NCBI RefSeq assembly: GCF_022842145.1
Contig: NZ_JALHQD010000006.1
Location: 186,001 to 250,000 of the forward strand
Source: Tabrizicola sp.
Lineage (GTDB): Bacteria > Pseudomonadota > Alphaproteobacteria > Rhodobacterales > Rhodobacteraceae
Reading direction: 5' to 3'
DNA length: 64,000 nt
Part shown: piece after piece, positions 14,699 through 24,085 of the stretch
Layout of the letters: the number at the start of each line of letters is the position of its first letter
Numbering within the stretch: position 1 is the first letter of the stretch
Notes under the pieces: generated by a model
Databases searched by the model: none
Seen by the model: only the letters and a program-made list of their open reading frames with translations
What the model was told of the DNA's origin: nothing
Position numbers and translations under genes: made by a program

Positions 14699-16072
14699 AT
14701 GCGTGGATGGCTTCTGTCGATCGTGGTGGTTCTGGTCGGGCTCGGTTCGCCGCAGGGTGCTGGGGCCGAAACGCTCGCCGACGCGCTGACCGCGGCTTAC
14801 AAGAACTCCAACCTTCTGGACCAGAACCGCGCCGTGTTGCGCGCGGCGGACGAGGATGTGGCTCAGGCTGTATCGGCGCTGCGCCCGGTCGTGGCCTATA
14901 CCTTGCAGGGCGCCTGGCAGCGGGCCGACGTGATGGGACCGTCCGGCGCGTCGGTCAGCGAAGCGCTTTCGGCATCTCTCGCGCTTAGCGCCGAGTTGAC
15001 GATCTGGGATGGCGGTCGCCGCCAGCTGGGCATCGAGATCGCCAAGGCCAGCGTGCTCGCCACCCGCCAGGCGCTGATCGAGGTCGAGCAGAACGTGCTT
15101 TTGTTCGCCGTGCAATCCTATGTCGACGTCCGGCTGGCGCAAGAGGTCGTGGCGCTGCGGCAAAGCAACCTTCGGCTCATCACTCAGGAACTGCGCGCTT
15201 CGCAGGACCGTTTCGACGTGGGCGAGATCACCCGGACCGACGTCTCCATCGCCGAGGCGCGGCTGGCGGCCTCGCGGGCAGCACTTGCGGCGGCCGAAGG
15301 CCAACTGATGATCGCCCGCGAGGCCTACAAGGCCGCGACGGGTGCTTACCCGGGCAATCTGGCACCTCTGCCCAGGGCTCCGGCCCTGCCGCGCACGATG
15401 GACGAGGCTCAGGCGGTGGCCCGGGCGACCCATCCGTCGATCCGGCAGGCGCAGCAGCAGGTGACCGTGGCCGACCTGCAGGTCGATCTGGCGGAAGCCG
15501 GTCGCGCACCGACCATCGGTCTTGGTGCGACCCTGCGCACCGATGACGAGGATTTGCAGTCCCAGTCGCTGGGCCTCACGATGAACCAGACGCTTTATGC
15601 CGGCGGTCGGCTTTCGTCGCTGCAACGCCGTGCGCTGGCCGGCAAGGACGCGGCGCGTGCCGGGCTGCAGCAGACCGCGGTCGGTGTCGTGCAGAACGTC
15701 GGTGTGGCCTGGGCCAACCTTGCGGTCGCCGCCGCCTCGATCGAGGCGTCCGACCTGCAGATCCGCGCCTCACAGGCGGCGTTCGACGGCGTGCGCGAAG
15801 AAGCGGCGGCGGGAACGCGCACGACGCTGGACGTGCTTGACGCGGAACAGGAACTTCTCGACGCGCGCAACGCCCGGCTTCAGGCCGAAGCGCAGCGTTA
15901 TGTCGCGGTTTATCAGGTCCTGTCCACGATGGGCCTCCTGACCGTCGACCACCTGCAGCTTGGCATCCCGACCTACGATCCAGAAGCCTATTACGGCGCG
16001 GTCGAGAAGGCTCCGTCGCATTCGGTGCAGGGCAAGAAGCTGGACCGGATCCTTGACAAGATCGGCAACTAG
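14699..16072 (+). CDS. tolC: TolC-family outer membrane efflux protein
   Basis: 457-residue outer membrane channel subunit that would serve type I secretion and tripartite efflux pumps. A signal peptide (MRGWLLSIVVVLVGLGSPQGAGA) ends near residue 23. Two outer-membrane-efflux repeats follow, rich in long helices, with characteristic segments such as ALRPVVAYT, NQTLYAGGR and DVLDAEQEL. The start at 14699 places the signal peptide at the N-terminus; an upstream in-frame start at 14636 would bury it. Its neighbours, the PCMT-like gene upstream and a PopZ-like gene downstream, are a commonly seen arrangement in this family of bacteria. Confidence 0.92.
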   Translation: MRGWLLSIVVVLVGLGSPQGAGAETLADALTAAYKNSNLLDQNRAVLRAADEDVAQAVSALRPVVAYTLQGAWQRADVMGPSGASVSEALSASLALSAELTIWDGGRRQLGIEIAKASVLATRQALIEVEQNVLLFAVQSYVDVRLAQEVVALRQSNLRLITQELRASQDRFDVGEITRTDVSIAEARLAASRAALAAAEGQLMIAREAYKAATGAYPGNLAPLPRAPALPRTMDEAQAVARATHPSIRQAQQQVTVADLQVDLAEAGRAPTIGLGATLRTDDEDLQSQSLGLTMNQTLYAGGRLSSLQRRALAGKDAARAGLQQTAVGVVQNVGVAWANLAVAAASIEASDLQIRASQAAFDGVREEAAAGTRTTLDVLDAEQELLDARNARLQAEAQRYVAVYQVLSTMGLLTVDHLQLGIPTYDPEAYYGAVEKAPSHSVQGKKLDRILDKIGN

Positions 16073-16169
16073 CCACCGTTAACCGCCAAACCGCGTTTTC
16101 TGTTGCCTTGCGGGGGCTTGGCGGGGTAAGTTGACATTCAAGGAAACGCAAGCAATCGGAACGATCCTG

Positions 16170-17102
16170 ATGGCGGGACCCCTGAGTTCGGAGGAAATCG
16201 AGGATGTCGTTTCCTCGGTGCGGCGCCTTGTTTCGAACGAGCTGTCACCGCGCCGTCTTAGCCGGGACCTTGGCGCCGACCGCCTGCTCCTGACCCCCGC
16301 GCTCCGCGTCGTCTCAGAAATCAGCCCCCTTGCGCCGCTGGTCGTGGGCGAAAAGTCAGCCCTAGAACCTGTCCCTGATCCCGAACCGGTTGAGGTTGCG
16401 CAGACGTTCGACGATGCCGTCGAACTGATCGAAGCGGAATGGGAAGATGAAATCTGGCTCGGCAAGGACACCGCTCCCTTGGGTGAAGTGGCACTTGGTG
16501 CCGAGGAAGCGGAAGTGCTTGCCCGACCCAATGCGTCGGATGCCGACGCGATGACCGAAGCCGAAGCGGTCTGGATCGAACCCCAATCGAGCGCTCCTAT
16601 CCCGCTCCAGCCGCTTCGGGCCCGGGCGGAAAGCCTGGCCGCGCGTCTCGCGGCGGGGGAGGTTCACCGCTCCGCCACGGCCGAGGGTCAGCAGGCCCTT
16701 GCGGACGAAAGCATCGCAGACGACCCGCAGATGCAAGCCATTGCGCAACCGCCCGCAAGTTCGACACTGCCGGAAGACGCGCCGCCTGACGCGCCAGCAT
16801 CGGCAGATCCTGCGCCGGAGCCGGAGGCCGTGTCAGACCTGCCCGAGGCTGCATCCGGGGACGAGACGGCTCTTGATGACGTGCCCGCCCCTGACGCCCT
16901 GTCGCAGCGGATGCCGACCGAGATCATCGACGCGGATGGCACCCCTCTGGCCGTTCTCGACGAAGCTGCGCTGCAGGAAATCGTCCGGCAGATGATCCGG
17001 GAAGAGCTGCAGGGCGATCTGGGTGAACGCATCACCCGCAATGTGCGCAAGCTGGTGCGGGCAGAGATCAACCGCGCCTTGATGGCACGGGATCTGGACT
17101 AG
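16170..17102 (+). CDS. Acidic protein with PopZ/DUF2497-like ends, unknown function
   Basis: 310 residues. A short N-terminal helix (SSEEIEDVVSSVRRLVSNE) recalls the start of PopZ-type polar organisers. A long, disordered Ala/Pro/Glu/Asp-rich middle follows, then a conserved C-terminal helix pair (LQEIVRQMIREELQG, then RNVRKLVRAEINRAL). The layout of short helix, acidic linker and helical C-terminus is like PopZ, but the C-terminal sequence is not clearly DUF2497, so the link is tentative. Start set at ATG 16170; a TTG at 16131 is in frame. It follows the tolC-like gene and converges with the next gene. Confidence 0.7.
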   Translation: MAGPLSSEEIEDVVSSVRRLVSNELSPRRLSRDLGADRLLLTPALRVVSEISPLAPLVVGEKSALEPVPDPEPVEVAQTFDDAVELIEAEWEDEIWLGKDTAPLGEVALGAEEAEVLARPNASDADAMTEAEAVWIEPQSSAPIPLQPLRARAESLAARLAAGEVHRSATAEGQQALADESIADDPQMQAIAQPPASSTLPEDAPPDAPASADPAPEPEAVSDLPEAASGDETALDDVPAPDALSQRMPTEIIDADGTPLAVLDEAALQEIVRQMIREELQGDLGERITRNVRKLVRAEINRALMARDLD

Positions 17103-17117
17103 GCTCTTTCGCAAATG

Positions 17118-17140
17118 AAAACGCGCCCCGTGGGGCGCGC
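17118..17140 (-). terminator. Intrinsic terminator of the small minus-strand gene
   Basis: On the minus strand a stem of GCGCCCC paired with GGGGCGC, extended by CG pairs, is followed directly by TTTTC, about 25 nt after the stop of the gene at 17165. On the plus strand it is also 15 nt after the stop of the preceding gene, but no T-run follows there. Confidence 0.7.
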
Positions 17141-17164
17141 ATCGAGCCTGGCGACAGGATCGGA

Positions 17165-17491
17165 TCAGGCCGCTTCGGCCTGCTCCAGCTCCAGCGCGTG
17201 GCGACGTTCGGATTCTTCGCGGCTCAGCGCGACCGAGGTGCGCACGCCCTTCGAGACGAACTCCATCAGACCCTTCACGACACGTTCGTTCGGGTCGATT
17301 CCGGCGCAGGACAGCACTTCACGGCCATCGCGCGAGCGCGCCCAGCGGGCGATCTGGTCCGGACCGTTGCCGTACTTCTTGTCGTCGGCAATGGCGTCAT
17401 CCAGCGCCGCGAGAACCACGGCGGCGAAAAGCTTGCGTGCGCGCTGGCCCTGCTCGAAGTTGAAGGCGGTGCTGTCGATGGTGTCACGCAT
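17165..17491 (-). CDS. Conserved small helical protein (probably DUF6280)
   Basis: 108 residues from ATG 17491, with AAGGAAAA upstream; longer in-frame extensions lack support. The sequence (QGQRARKLFAAVVLAALDDAI, later REVLSCAGIDPNERVVKGLM) is mainly helical and charged, with no signal or membrane segment. I recognise it as a conserved Rhodobacterales small protein, probably the family called DUF6280; that name is from memory and unverified. Function is unknown. It is monocistronic, with its own terminator at 17118-17140. Confidence 0.7.
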   Translation of the reverse strand: MRDTIDSTAFNFEQGQRARKLFAAVVLAALDDAIADDKKYGNGPDQIARWARSRDGREVLSCAGIDPNERVVKGLMEFVSKGVRTSVALSREESERRHALELEQAEAA

Positions 17492-17723
17492 CGTTTTTTC
17501 CTTTTTTCTTGCTCTTGTCTTCCGCGGAGTTCGTGGGTTGTAACCGCTTGCGGACGATTCGGGCTGACCGCTTTTGGAATGACTGCTATGCGTCCAGTGC
17601 ATGGCCCGTGCAGGGCGGTACTGTATCTAGTCGTCGGATTGCCCCGGCATATGCGAGATATGGGGGACTCCGCCAGTCTTTCAACCTTTGGTTAAGATTT
17701 TCTTGCCCGTCAGCGCGGTCCTG

Positions 17724-18494
17724 TCAGTCGGGCTGCGGTTCTGTCAGGCTGACCCGCGCGCTTCCCGCCTGCAGCGGCTGAGCCGCGCGGTCGAAGCGCA
17801 GATACGCGATGCCGTGCCCGTCGGCCTGGGTGAACAGCGTGCCAGCCGCCTTGCCATCGGCCAGGATCTCGGTCCCCACCGGGGCCGCGCCGTCGACCAC
17901 GACCTGCACCAGACCCTTGCGCCGCTCGGTCTTGTGCTTCATGCGCGCCGTGACCTCTTGCCCGACATAGCAGCCCTTGCGGAAATCGACGCCGTGCAGG
18001 CGCTCGAACCCGGCCTCAAGGATGTAGGTGTCGTCGGGAACCAGTTCGATCCCGCTCTCCGGGATGACATGCCGCACCCGGATTTCGTCCCAGTCGATTC
18101 CGGCCTCGCTCCGGTCTTCCGGACCGTAAAGCCGCCAGCCAAGGGCCGGGTGACGGGGGTCGGGCAGCGCACCTTCTGGCGCATCGCCAATGCCGCGGCT
18201 GACCGTCAGCGCGGCTGGAGCGATCTGCACGTCGGCACGCAGGCGGTACATTGTCAGGCGACGCAAGGTGTCGGGCGCAAGCGGCGTGGCTATGTCGATC
18301 AGTAGCGGCCCATCCGGCAGGCGAACCACCAGGAAATCCGCCAGATACTTGCCCTGCGGTGTCAGAAGCGCCGCCCAGATGATCCCGGGCGCCGTCTCCA
18401 GCGGGCGAAGATCGTTCGACACGAGGCCCTGCAGAAAGGTCTGCGCGTCCTTTCCGGTCATCGTCCAGACGGTGCGGGCAGGGTTCTGGGTCAT
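17724..18494 (-). CDS. ygfZ: YgfZ-like folate-binding protein (Fe-S cluster repair / tRNA-modification helper)
   Basis: 256-residue GcvT-like protein. The family signature KGCYVGQE is at residues 173-180 with the conserved Cys175. YgfZ proteins bind folate and support maturation or repair of some Fe-S enzymes such as MiaB. The N-terminal LQGLVSNDL and TPQGKYLADF segments also match the family. It lies downstream of an MsbA-like exporter gene in the same direction (39-nt gap) and may share its transcript. The ~230-nt space before it, towards the DUF6280-like gene, holds no gene I can support. Confidence 0.88.
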   Translation of the reverse strand: MTQNPARTVWTMTGKDAQTFLQGLVSNDLRPLETAPGIIWAALLTPQGKYLADFLVVRLPDGPLLIDIATPLAPDTLRRLTMYRLRADVQIAPAALTVSRGIGDAPEGALPDPRHPALGWRLYGPEDRSEAGIDWDEIRVRHVIPESGIELVPDDTYILEAGFERLHGVDFRKGCYVGQEVTARMKHKTERRKGLVQVVVDGAAPVGTEILADGKAAGTLFTQADGHGIAYLRFDRAAQPLQAGSARVSLTEPQPD

Positions 18495-18533
18495 GCGTGC
18501 AACCTTAGGGGCCGGGCTGCGCCGGCGGAAGCC

Positions 18534-20306
18534 TTACTCACGCAGTTGTGCCTCTTGCAGCTGCGAATAAAGCCCCCGGCGCGCCATGAGCTCGTCGTGG
18601 GTGCCTTCCTCGATCATCCGGCCGCGATCCAGCACGATGATCTTGTCCGCACCCTTCACAGTCGACAGCCGGTGCGCGATGACCAGGGTCGTGCGGTCAC
18701 CCTGCGCCCGCGACAGGGCGGCCGAAACCGCTGCTTCGGTCCTCGTGTCCAGCGCCGAGGTCGCTTCGTCCAACAACAGCACCGGCGCATCGGCCAGCAG
18801 CGCGCGGGCGATGGCCACGCGTTGCCGCTGCCCCCCGGACAGAGCCGAGCCACGGGTCCCGACCGGCGTATCAAGCCCCAGCGGCATCCCCGACACGAAG
18901 CCTGTCGCTTCCGCATCGTCCAGGACCTGCAGCAGCCGCTCGGGGGCGCGGTCGGTGCGGCCCAGAAGCAGGTTCTCGCGCAGGGTTTCGTCGAACAGCG
19001 CCGCGTCCTGCGACACCGAGGACAAAAGCGCACGCTGGTCGTAAAGGCTCAGGTCCTGCACATCGACGCCACCGATCAGGATGCGACCGGCCTGCGGTTC
19101 GACCAGGGCTGCGATCAGGTGGAACACCGTGGACTTGCCCGCGCCCGACGAGCCGACCAGCGCCGTCACCTTGCCTGCTTCGGCAGTGAAGCTCAGCCCG
19201 TCCAGCACCGGACGGTCGGGATAGGTGAAGCTGATGCTCTCGAAACGGATTTCAGGTGCGCCAGGGGCAGGCGTCGCGCGGCTTTGCGCGGGGCGGGTGC
19301 CCGAGGGCTGGGTGTCAAACAGGGTGAAGACCCGCTCCAGGCTGGCTTCGGCCACCTGCCACTGGCCTGCAAGGTCGCTCAGGCGGCGGATCGGCTGGAA
19401 GGTCAGCGCCATCGCGGTGAAGAAGGACATGAACTCGCCCGTCGTCCGTTCGCCGCTGGCCACCTCGGCGCCGCCCAGCATCAGGACGGCGAAGAAGCCC
19501 AGGCCGGTGATCACGTCGACCAGCGCCGGCATCGCGGCCCGGCCAAGCGCGGTCTTCACCTCGGCGCGGACGATGGTGTCGATGATGCGCTGAAAGCGCG
19601 ACGCCTGGTAATCCTCCATCCGGTTCAGCTTGACCGACTGGATGCCGTGGAAGATCTCGTCCAGCCGCGTGGCGCGCAGCCCGGACTGCTCGCGGGTCAG
19701 CATCGCCTTGCGCCGCAGGTAGCGCCGCAAGAGGTAGGCGGGAAACAGCAGAAGCGGCGCGCCGATCATCGCGGCGGCGGTCCAGTAGGGATCGATCCAG
19801 ATCGCCACCATGAAAAGCCCGATCAGCGAAACCAGATCGCGCCCGACACCGCCGATCACCAGAACCGCGGCCCCCTGCGCGGCCATCGTGTCACCCTGCA
19901 CCCGCTCGATCAGCTTGCCCGGCGAATGCTCCTGAAAGAAACTGGCGTCCAGCGTCAGCAGGTGGCGCACCAGATCGACCTGCATCGCGCCCGCCGCGTT
20001 CTGGTTGACGCGCGTCAAAAGCCAGCGTCCCAGGATCGAGGTGATCGCCCGCAGGACGAACAGGCCAAGGATTGCGGCACCGACCCAGATCAGAAGACCC
20101 GCGCCACCTTCGGCAAAGACCACATCGAACAGCGGCTTCAGCATGTAGGACAGAAGACCCAGCGTCGATCCCTCGACCATCATGATCAGGAAGGTCACGA
20201 TGATAAGGGTCAGGTGCGGCCGCAGGTACAGGCCGAAATAGCGCCGGAAAAGCTCGCGCGAGGAATAGGGACGGTCGGTGTCCGGGGCGTGGCTTTCGTC
20301 GTGCAT
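18534..20306 (-). CDS. ABC exporter, MsbA-like (fused membrane and ATPase domains)
   Basis: 590-residue half-transporter. About six membrane helices occupy residues 30-320; the nucleotide-binding domain has Walker A GSSGAGKST, signature LSGGQ, Walker B VLLLDEATSALD and the H-loop IAHRLST. The homodimer would export lipid or amphipathic substrates; MsbA-type lipid A-core flipping is a reasonable guess but is not shown. It diverges from the class V aminotransferase gene at 20406, leaving about 100 nt for two promoters. Confidence 0.9.
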   Translation of the reverse strand: MHDESHAPDTDRPYSSRELFRRYFGLYLRPHLTLIIVTFLIMMVEGSTLGLLSYMLKPLFDVVFAEGGAGLLIWVGAAILGLFVLRAITSILGRWLLTRVNQNAAGAMQVDLVRHLLTLDASFFQEHSPGKLIERVQGDTMAAQGAAVLVIGGVGRDLVSLIGLFMVAIWIDPYWTAAAMIGAPLLLFPAYLLRRYLRRKAMLTREQSGLRATRLDEIFHGIQSVKLNRMEDYQASRFQRIIDTIVRAEVKTALGRAAMPALVDVITGLGFFAVLMLGGAEVASGERTTGEFMSFFTAMALTFQPIRRLSDLAGQWQVAEASLERVFTLFDTQPSGTRPAQSRATPAPGAPEIRFESISFTYPDRPVLDGLSFTAEAGKVTALVGSSGAGKSTVFHLIAALVEPQAGRILIGGVDVQDLSLYDQRALLSSVSQDAALFDETLRENLLLGRTDRAPERLLQVLDDAEATGFVSGMPLGLDTPVGTRGSALSGGQRQRVAIARALLADAPVLLLDEATSALDTRTEAAVSAALSRAQGDRTTLVIAHRLSTVKGADKIIVLDRGRMIEEGTHDELMARRGLYSQLQEAQLRE

Positions 20307-20405
20307 GGCGCGGGTTTAGCCGGAATGGGCGCAACTCTCAAGCCGGGCCGGATTGACGCTGCCTGCGCACGGGCCTAGCCATGTCGGGCAGTGATGGAGA
20401 GACGC

Positions 20406-21611
20406 ATGAGCCTTGCCAACGGTCGCCCCTACCTGGCCATCCCAGGCCCTTCGGTGATTCCCGACCGGGTGCTGCGTGCCATGCACCAGGGATCACCCAA
20501 CATCTACGAAGGTCCGCTGATCGAGATGGTGGCTTCGCTGTTCCCCGACCTGCGCGCCGTGGCGGGGACGGTGGGCCATGTGGCGATGTACATCGGCAAC
20601 GGCCATTCGGGGTGGGAGGCGGCGAACGCGAATCTCTTCAGCCGGGGCGACAAGGCCCTGGTGCTGGCGGTGGGGCAGTTCGGGCTGTCCTGGGCCAATT
20701 CGGCCCGCGCGATGGGGATCGAGGTCGAGGTTCTGGACTTCGGCAAGTCCTCGCCCGCCGACATGAACCGGGTCGAGGCGGCATTGCGCGCCGACACCGC
20801 CCACCAGATCAAGGCCGTCCTGACAACGCATGTCGACACGGCCAGTTCGATCAAGACCGACATTCCGGCGCTGCGCGAAGCGATGGACGCGGCGGGGCAC
20901 CCAGCGCTCTTGGCGGTGGACTGCATCGCGTCCCTTGGCTGTGACGAATTCCGGATGGACGACTGGGGCGTCGATGTGATGGTCGCCGCCTGCCAGAAGG
21001 GCCTGATGACGCCGCCCGGCATGGCCTTCGTCTGGTTTTCCGAAGCCGCCCGCCTGCGCTGCGGCAAGTCGGACCTCGCCACCCCCTACTGGGCCTGGGG
21101 ACCCCGCGCCGAACCCGAGGAGTTCTGGCAGATTTGGGACGGCACCGCGCCGACCAGCCACCTTTACGGCCTGCGTGAGGCGTTGGACATGATCCGCGAA
21201 GAGGGTCTGCCGAATGTCTGGAAGCGCCACCAAACGCTCGCCTCTGCGGTCTGGTCCGCCTTCGACTGCTGGTCGGCGGGCAATCCGGCAATCGGGATGA
21301 ACGTCACCGAGGCCGCGCATCGCGGCTGGTCGGTCACCGCCGCCCGCTTCGGCGCGCCGCATGCGACCCGGTTGCGGGAATGGTGCGAACACAAGGGCGG
21401 CGTGACGCTTGGCATCGGCCTTGGCATGGCACCCTCGACCGACCCGGCCTACCACGGTTTCCTGCGCGTCGCGCACATGGGCCATGTGAACGCCCACATG
21501 ACGCTGGGTGCGCTTGCAGTGATGGAGGCGGGGATGACCGCGCTTGCCATTCCGCATGGCGCGGGGGCCTTGGCGGCGGCAACCGGGGTGGTGGCCAAAG
21601 GTGCGCTGTAG
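20406..21611 (+). CDS. Class V aminotransferase, serine/alanine-glyoxylate type
   Basis: 401-residue PLP enzyme of the AGXT/serine-glyoxylate aminotransferase group. The PLP-lysine is in AACQKGLMTPPG (about Lys198), preceded by the cofactor Asp in AVDCIASLG; the N-terminus FLAIPGPSVIPDRVL-like segment is typical. Likely role: transfer of an amino group to glyoxylate in C2 metabolism. The exact donor (serine, alanine, aspartate) cannot be read. ATG 20406 is preceded by GGAGAG at 6 nt; an in-frame start at 20391 lies upstream of it. It converges with a DMT permease gene across a hairpin. Confidence 0.85.
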   Translation: MSLANGRPYLAIPGPSVIPDRVLRAMHQGSPNIYEGPLIEMVASLFPDLRAVAGTVGHVAMYIGNGHSGWEAANANLFSRGDKALVLAVGQFGLSWANSARAMGIEVEVLDFGKSSPADMNRVEAALRADTAHQIKAVLTTHVDTASSIKTDIPALREAMDAAGHPALLAVDCIASLGCDEFRMDDWGVDVMVAACQKGLMTPPGMAFVWFSEAARLRCGKSDLATPYWAWGPRAEPEEFWQIWDGTAPTSHLYGLREALDMIREEGLPNVWKRHQTLASAVWSAFDCWSAGNPAIGMNVTEAAHRGWSVTAARFGAPHATRLREWCEHKGGVTLGIGLGMAPSTDPAYHGFLRVAHMGHVNAHMTLGALAVMEAGMTALAIPHGAGALAAATGVVAKGAL

Positions 21612-21617
21612 CGCACC
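21600..21617. terminator. Hairpin shared by two convergent genes
   Basis: GGTGCGC-TGTA-GCGCACC is a perfect 7-bp stem with a 4-nt loop. It covers the stop codon of the aminotransferase gene and ends immediately before the stop of the convergent permease gene. There is no clear T-run on either side, so termination efficiency is uncertain. Confidence 0.45.
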
Positions 21618-22463
21618 CTACGCTTTCCCTTGCCGCTCGCGGATCGAGATGTAGATCGCAGAACTGATCAGGATCGTGACCCCCAACACGGTCCAGCGGT
21701 CTGGCAGGTCAGCGAAGAACCACCAGCCCAGGATCGTCGCCATCACGATTTCGGTAAAGGCCAGTGGGGCGAGAAGCGAGGCTTCGCCATGTTCGTAGGC
21801 CATGGTGATCAGCACATGGCCCAGCGTCGCGATCACCCCCAGGGCAGCGAGCATCGCCCACTGCTCCGGTGTTGGGGCGATCCAGAGGAACGGTAGCGCC
21901 AGCGTCATCAGCGCCGCCCCGACAACCGAGGTCTGGAAGTTCAGCACCATGGCGTCAGCCCCCCTCGCCATTGCGCGGGTCAGCACCAGGTAGGTCCCCA
22001 GCGCCACCCCCGACCCCAGCGCCAGGAAGGTGCCGGGGTTCACCTCGACCATTCCGGGCCGGATGATGATCAGCGTGCCGACAAACCCTACGGCGACGGC
22101 GGCCCAGCGGCGGGGCCCGACCCTTTCGCGCAGGGCAAGCGCCGAAAGGATCACGATCACCAGCGGGTTGACGAAGAAGATCGCCAGTGCATCGGCGATG
22201 GGCAGGTGTTTCAGCGCCTCGAAGAACAGGAAGGTCGCCCCGAACAGCAGGACCGCCCGCGCCAGCTGGCGCAGCGGCTGCGCCGGACGGAAGGCTTGCG
22301 CTCCTTCTGCCCGAAGGGCGAAGGGCAGGGTCATCAACCCGCCGAACAGCGCACGGGCCCAGACCACGATCAGGATCGGCATGCCGGCCTGGCCCAGCTT
22401 CTTGGCGAAGACGTCGATGATGGGCAGGATTGCCATCGCCGTCAGCATCAGGGCCACGCCCAC
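21618..22463 (-). CDS. EamA/DMT-family membrane transporter
   Basis: Drug/metabolite transporter superfamily permease of about 281 residues with ten hydrophobic helices in two EamA repeats; LADALAIFFVNPLVIVILSAL in the first half is typical. Substrate unknown; DMT proteins export amino acids or other small metabolites. The start is uncertain: GTG 22463 is given, but no ribosome site precedes it. A GGAGG at 22512-22516 lies a few nt before a possible non-canonical CTG start at 22505, which would overlap the upstream denD stop. Gene order suggests co-transcription with denD. Confidence 0.8.
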   Translation of the reverse strand: MGVALMLTAMAILPIIDVFAKKLGQAGMPILIVVWARALFGGLMTLPFALRAEGAQAFRPAQPLRQLARAVLLFGATFLFFEALKHLPIADALAIFFVNPLVIVILSALALRERVGPRRWAAVAVGFVGTLIIIRPGMVEVNPGTFLALGSGVALGTYLVLTRAMARGADAMVLNFQTSVVGAALMTLALPFLWIAPTPEQWAMLAALGVIATLGHVLITMAYEHGEASLLAPLAFTEIVMATILGWWFFADLPDRWTVLGVTILISSAIYISIRERQGKA

Positions 22464-22501
22464 CAGGGGCCGGGCCGGGGCGGGCGCTACGCCAACAACG
22501 G

Positions 22502-23455
22502 TCAGGATGGACCTCCGGGACGGTCATCCTCCAGATAGATGCGGATGATCTCGTCGAAGCCCTGTTCGGCGGTGAAGCCCAGTGCGCGGGCCTGCCCGGC
22601 CTCGCACGCCTCGGCCCAGGGTTCGACGATGGCCTGGATGACCGGGTCGGGGGCATAGTGGATAAGATCGACGGCTTGCTGCCCCGCGACGCGGCGCAGG
22701 GCCTCGATCATCTCGGCGATGCTGGCGGAAAGGCCGGGCATCGACAGCGCCCGGCTGGGGCCAAGGAGACCCGTGTCCAGCGTTGCTGCCCGCAAGAAGA
22801 AGCCCGTCGCGGCGCGGGGGCTGGCGAACCAGTGGCGCAAGCTGTCGCGGACGGGCAGGGTGGCTGGCAACCCGTTCAAGGGCTCGCGCAGGATCGAGGA
22901 GTAGAACCCCGAGGCCGCCCGGTTCGGAGCGCCGGGCCGGATGCAGATCGTCGGCAGCCGCAGGGCGATCCCGTCCAGAAGACCCCGGCGCGAATAGTCC
23001 GACAGAAGCAGCTCGGTCATCGCCTTCTGCGTCCCGTAACTGGTGCGTGGGGTCAGGTGGAAGTCGTCCGGGATCACCTTCGGGAAGGGTGCTCCGAACA
23101 CCGCCAGCGACGAGGCGAAGACCACGCGCGGGCAATAGTCCGGCATCGCCGCGATTGCATCGAAAAGCGCCCGCGAGGCGTCAAGGTTCGTGGCATACCC
23201 TTTGGCAAGGTCCGCCTCCGCCTCACCTGACACGATTGCGGCAAGGTGGAAGATCAGGTCCGGCCGGTCCTTGACCAGCTGCTCTGCCGCCTCCGCCTCG
23301 GTCAGGTTCACCGCCACCGACACCGCGCCCGCGACCGAACCGGGCACGACAATGTCCGCCAGCGTCAGCCGGTCAAACGCCAGCGCGCCGCCCGTGATGG
23401 CCTGGGTCAGCTTGCGGCCCAGCATTCCCGCCGCGCCGAGGATCAGGATATGCAT
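22502..23455 (-). CDS. denD: D-erythronate dehydrogenase DenD (SDR/epimerase family)
   Basis: 317-residue extended short-chain dehydrogenase. The NAD-binding motif GAAGMLG is at residues 7-13 and the catalytic YGTQK motif is near residue 140. Overall sequence (AAIVSGEAEADL, RLPTICIRPGAPN) matches DenD, which oxidises D-erythronate at C2 in tetronate catabolism. The usual partners (DenK-type kinase, OtnC, OtnI) are not nearby, so a complete tetronate pathway is not shown here. It is followed by the DMT permease gene in the same direction. Confidence 0.8.
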   Translation of the reverse strand: MHILILGAAGMLGRKLTQAITGGALAFDRLTLADIVVPGSVAGAVSVAVNLTEAEAAEQLVKDRPDLIFHLAAIVSGEAEADLAKGYATNLDASRALFDAIAAMPDYCPRVVFASSLAVFGAPFPKVIPDDFHLTPRTSYGTQKAMTELLLSDYSRRGLLDGIALRLPTICIRPGAPNRAASGFYSSILREPLNGLPATLPVRDSLRHWFASPRAATGFFLRAATLDTGLLGPSRALSMPGLSASIAEMIEALRRVAGQQAVDLIHYAPDPVIQAIVEPWAEACEAGQARALGFTAEQGFDEIIRIYLEDDRPGGPS

Positions 23456-23511
23456 GTGGTCCCCTCCGTTCGCCGGAAGGGGACCACATCAAGACCGCAA
23501 AGCCAAGCGGA

Positions 23512-23862
23512 TCAGCCGCCGTTCTTGGCCAGCCACTCCTCCATCCACTTGATCTCGGATTCCTGCGCCGCGATGATCTCTTCGGCGAGCTTCTTCACTT
23601 CCGCGTCCTTGCCGTGCTCCAGCACGATCTGGGCCATTTCGACCGCGCCCTTGTGGTGCGCGATCATGCCTTTGACGAAGTCGACATCGGCATTGCCGGT
23701 GTATTCCATCATCATCGCCGCATGCATCCGGTCGTTGGCCTCCATGAAGGCCATCGAGGCGGGGCCCTTGTCGCCCATCATGTGCCCTTCGTGCCCGGCT
23801 TCCTGCGCCAGCGCGGGAACGCTGGCCAGCAGGACGGCCGCCAGGGTAAGCTGCTTCAACAT
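23512..23862 (-). CDS. Secreted DUF305 protein
   Basis: 116 residues with a signal peptide (MLKQLTLAAVLLASVPALA) and a ferritin-like DUF305 domain. The domain is rich in Met and His: GHEGHMMGDKG, MHAAMMMEYTG and the signature GMIAHHKGAVEMAQ. DUF305 proteins are often linked to copper or other metal handling in the periplasm; the Met/His pattern fits metal binding, but the metal is not known here. Start at ATG 23862 with AAGGAGA 6 nt upstream. Monocistronic, diverging from the glutamine-amidotransferase-like gene. Confidence 0.85.
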   Translation of the reverse strand: MLKQLTLAAVLLASVPALAQEAGHEGHMMGDKGPASMAFMEANDRMHAAMMMEYTGNADVDFVKGMIAHHKGAVEMAQIVLEHGKDAEVKKLAEEIIAAQESEIKWMEEWLAKNGG

Positions 23863-24085
23863 CGTTGTTCTCCTTCGAATTGACCTTGGGTGCGATGTCG
23901 GACCTTCCCGCATGGGAAGGAAACTCATTTCGGCGTGAACGGAAAAGCGGCAGCCGTACCGATTGTTCCGCAGTTGTGCACGACGGACGGCGATCTGTGC
24001 GGCAGACAGGGGCTTCTGCCCCTTTCCGACCGGGGATCGGGCGCGTATGTTCAGGCCACGAAGGCACAAGACGCAAGAGGTCCAG

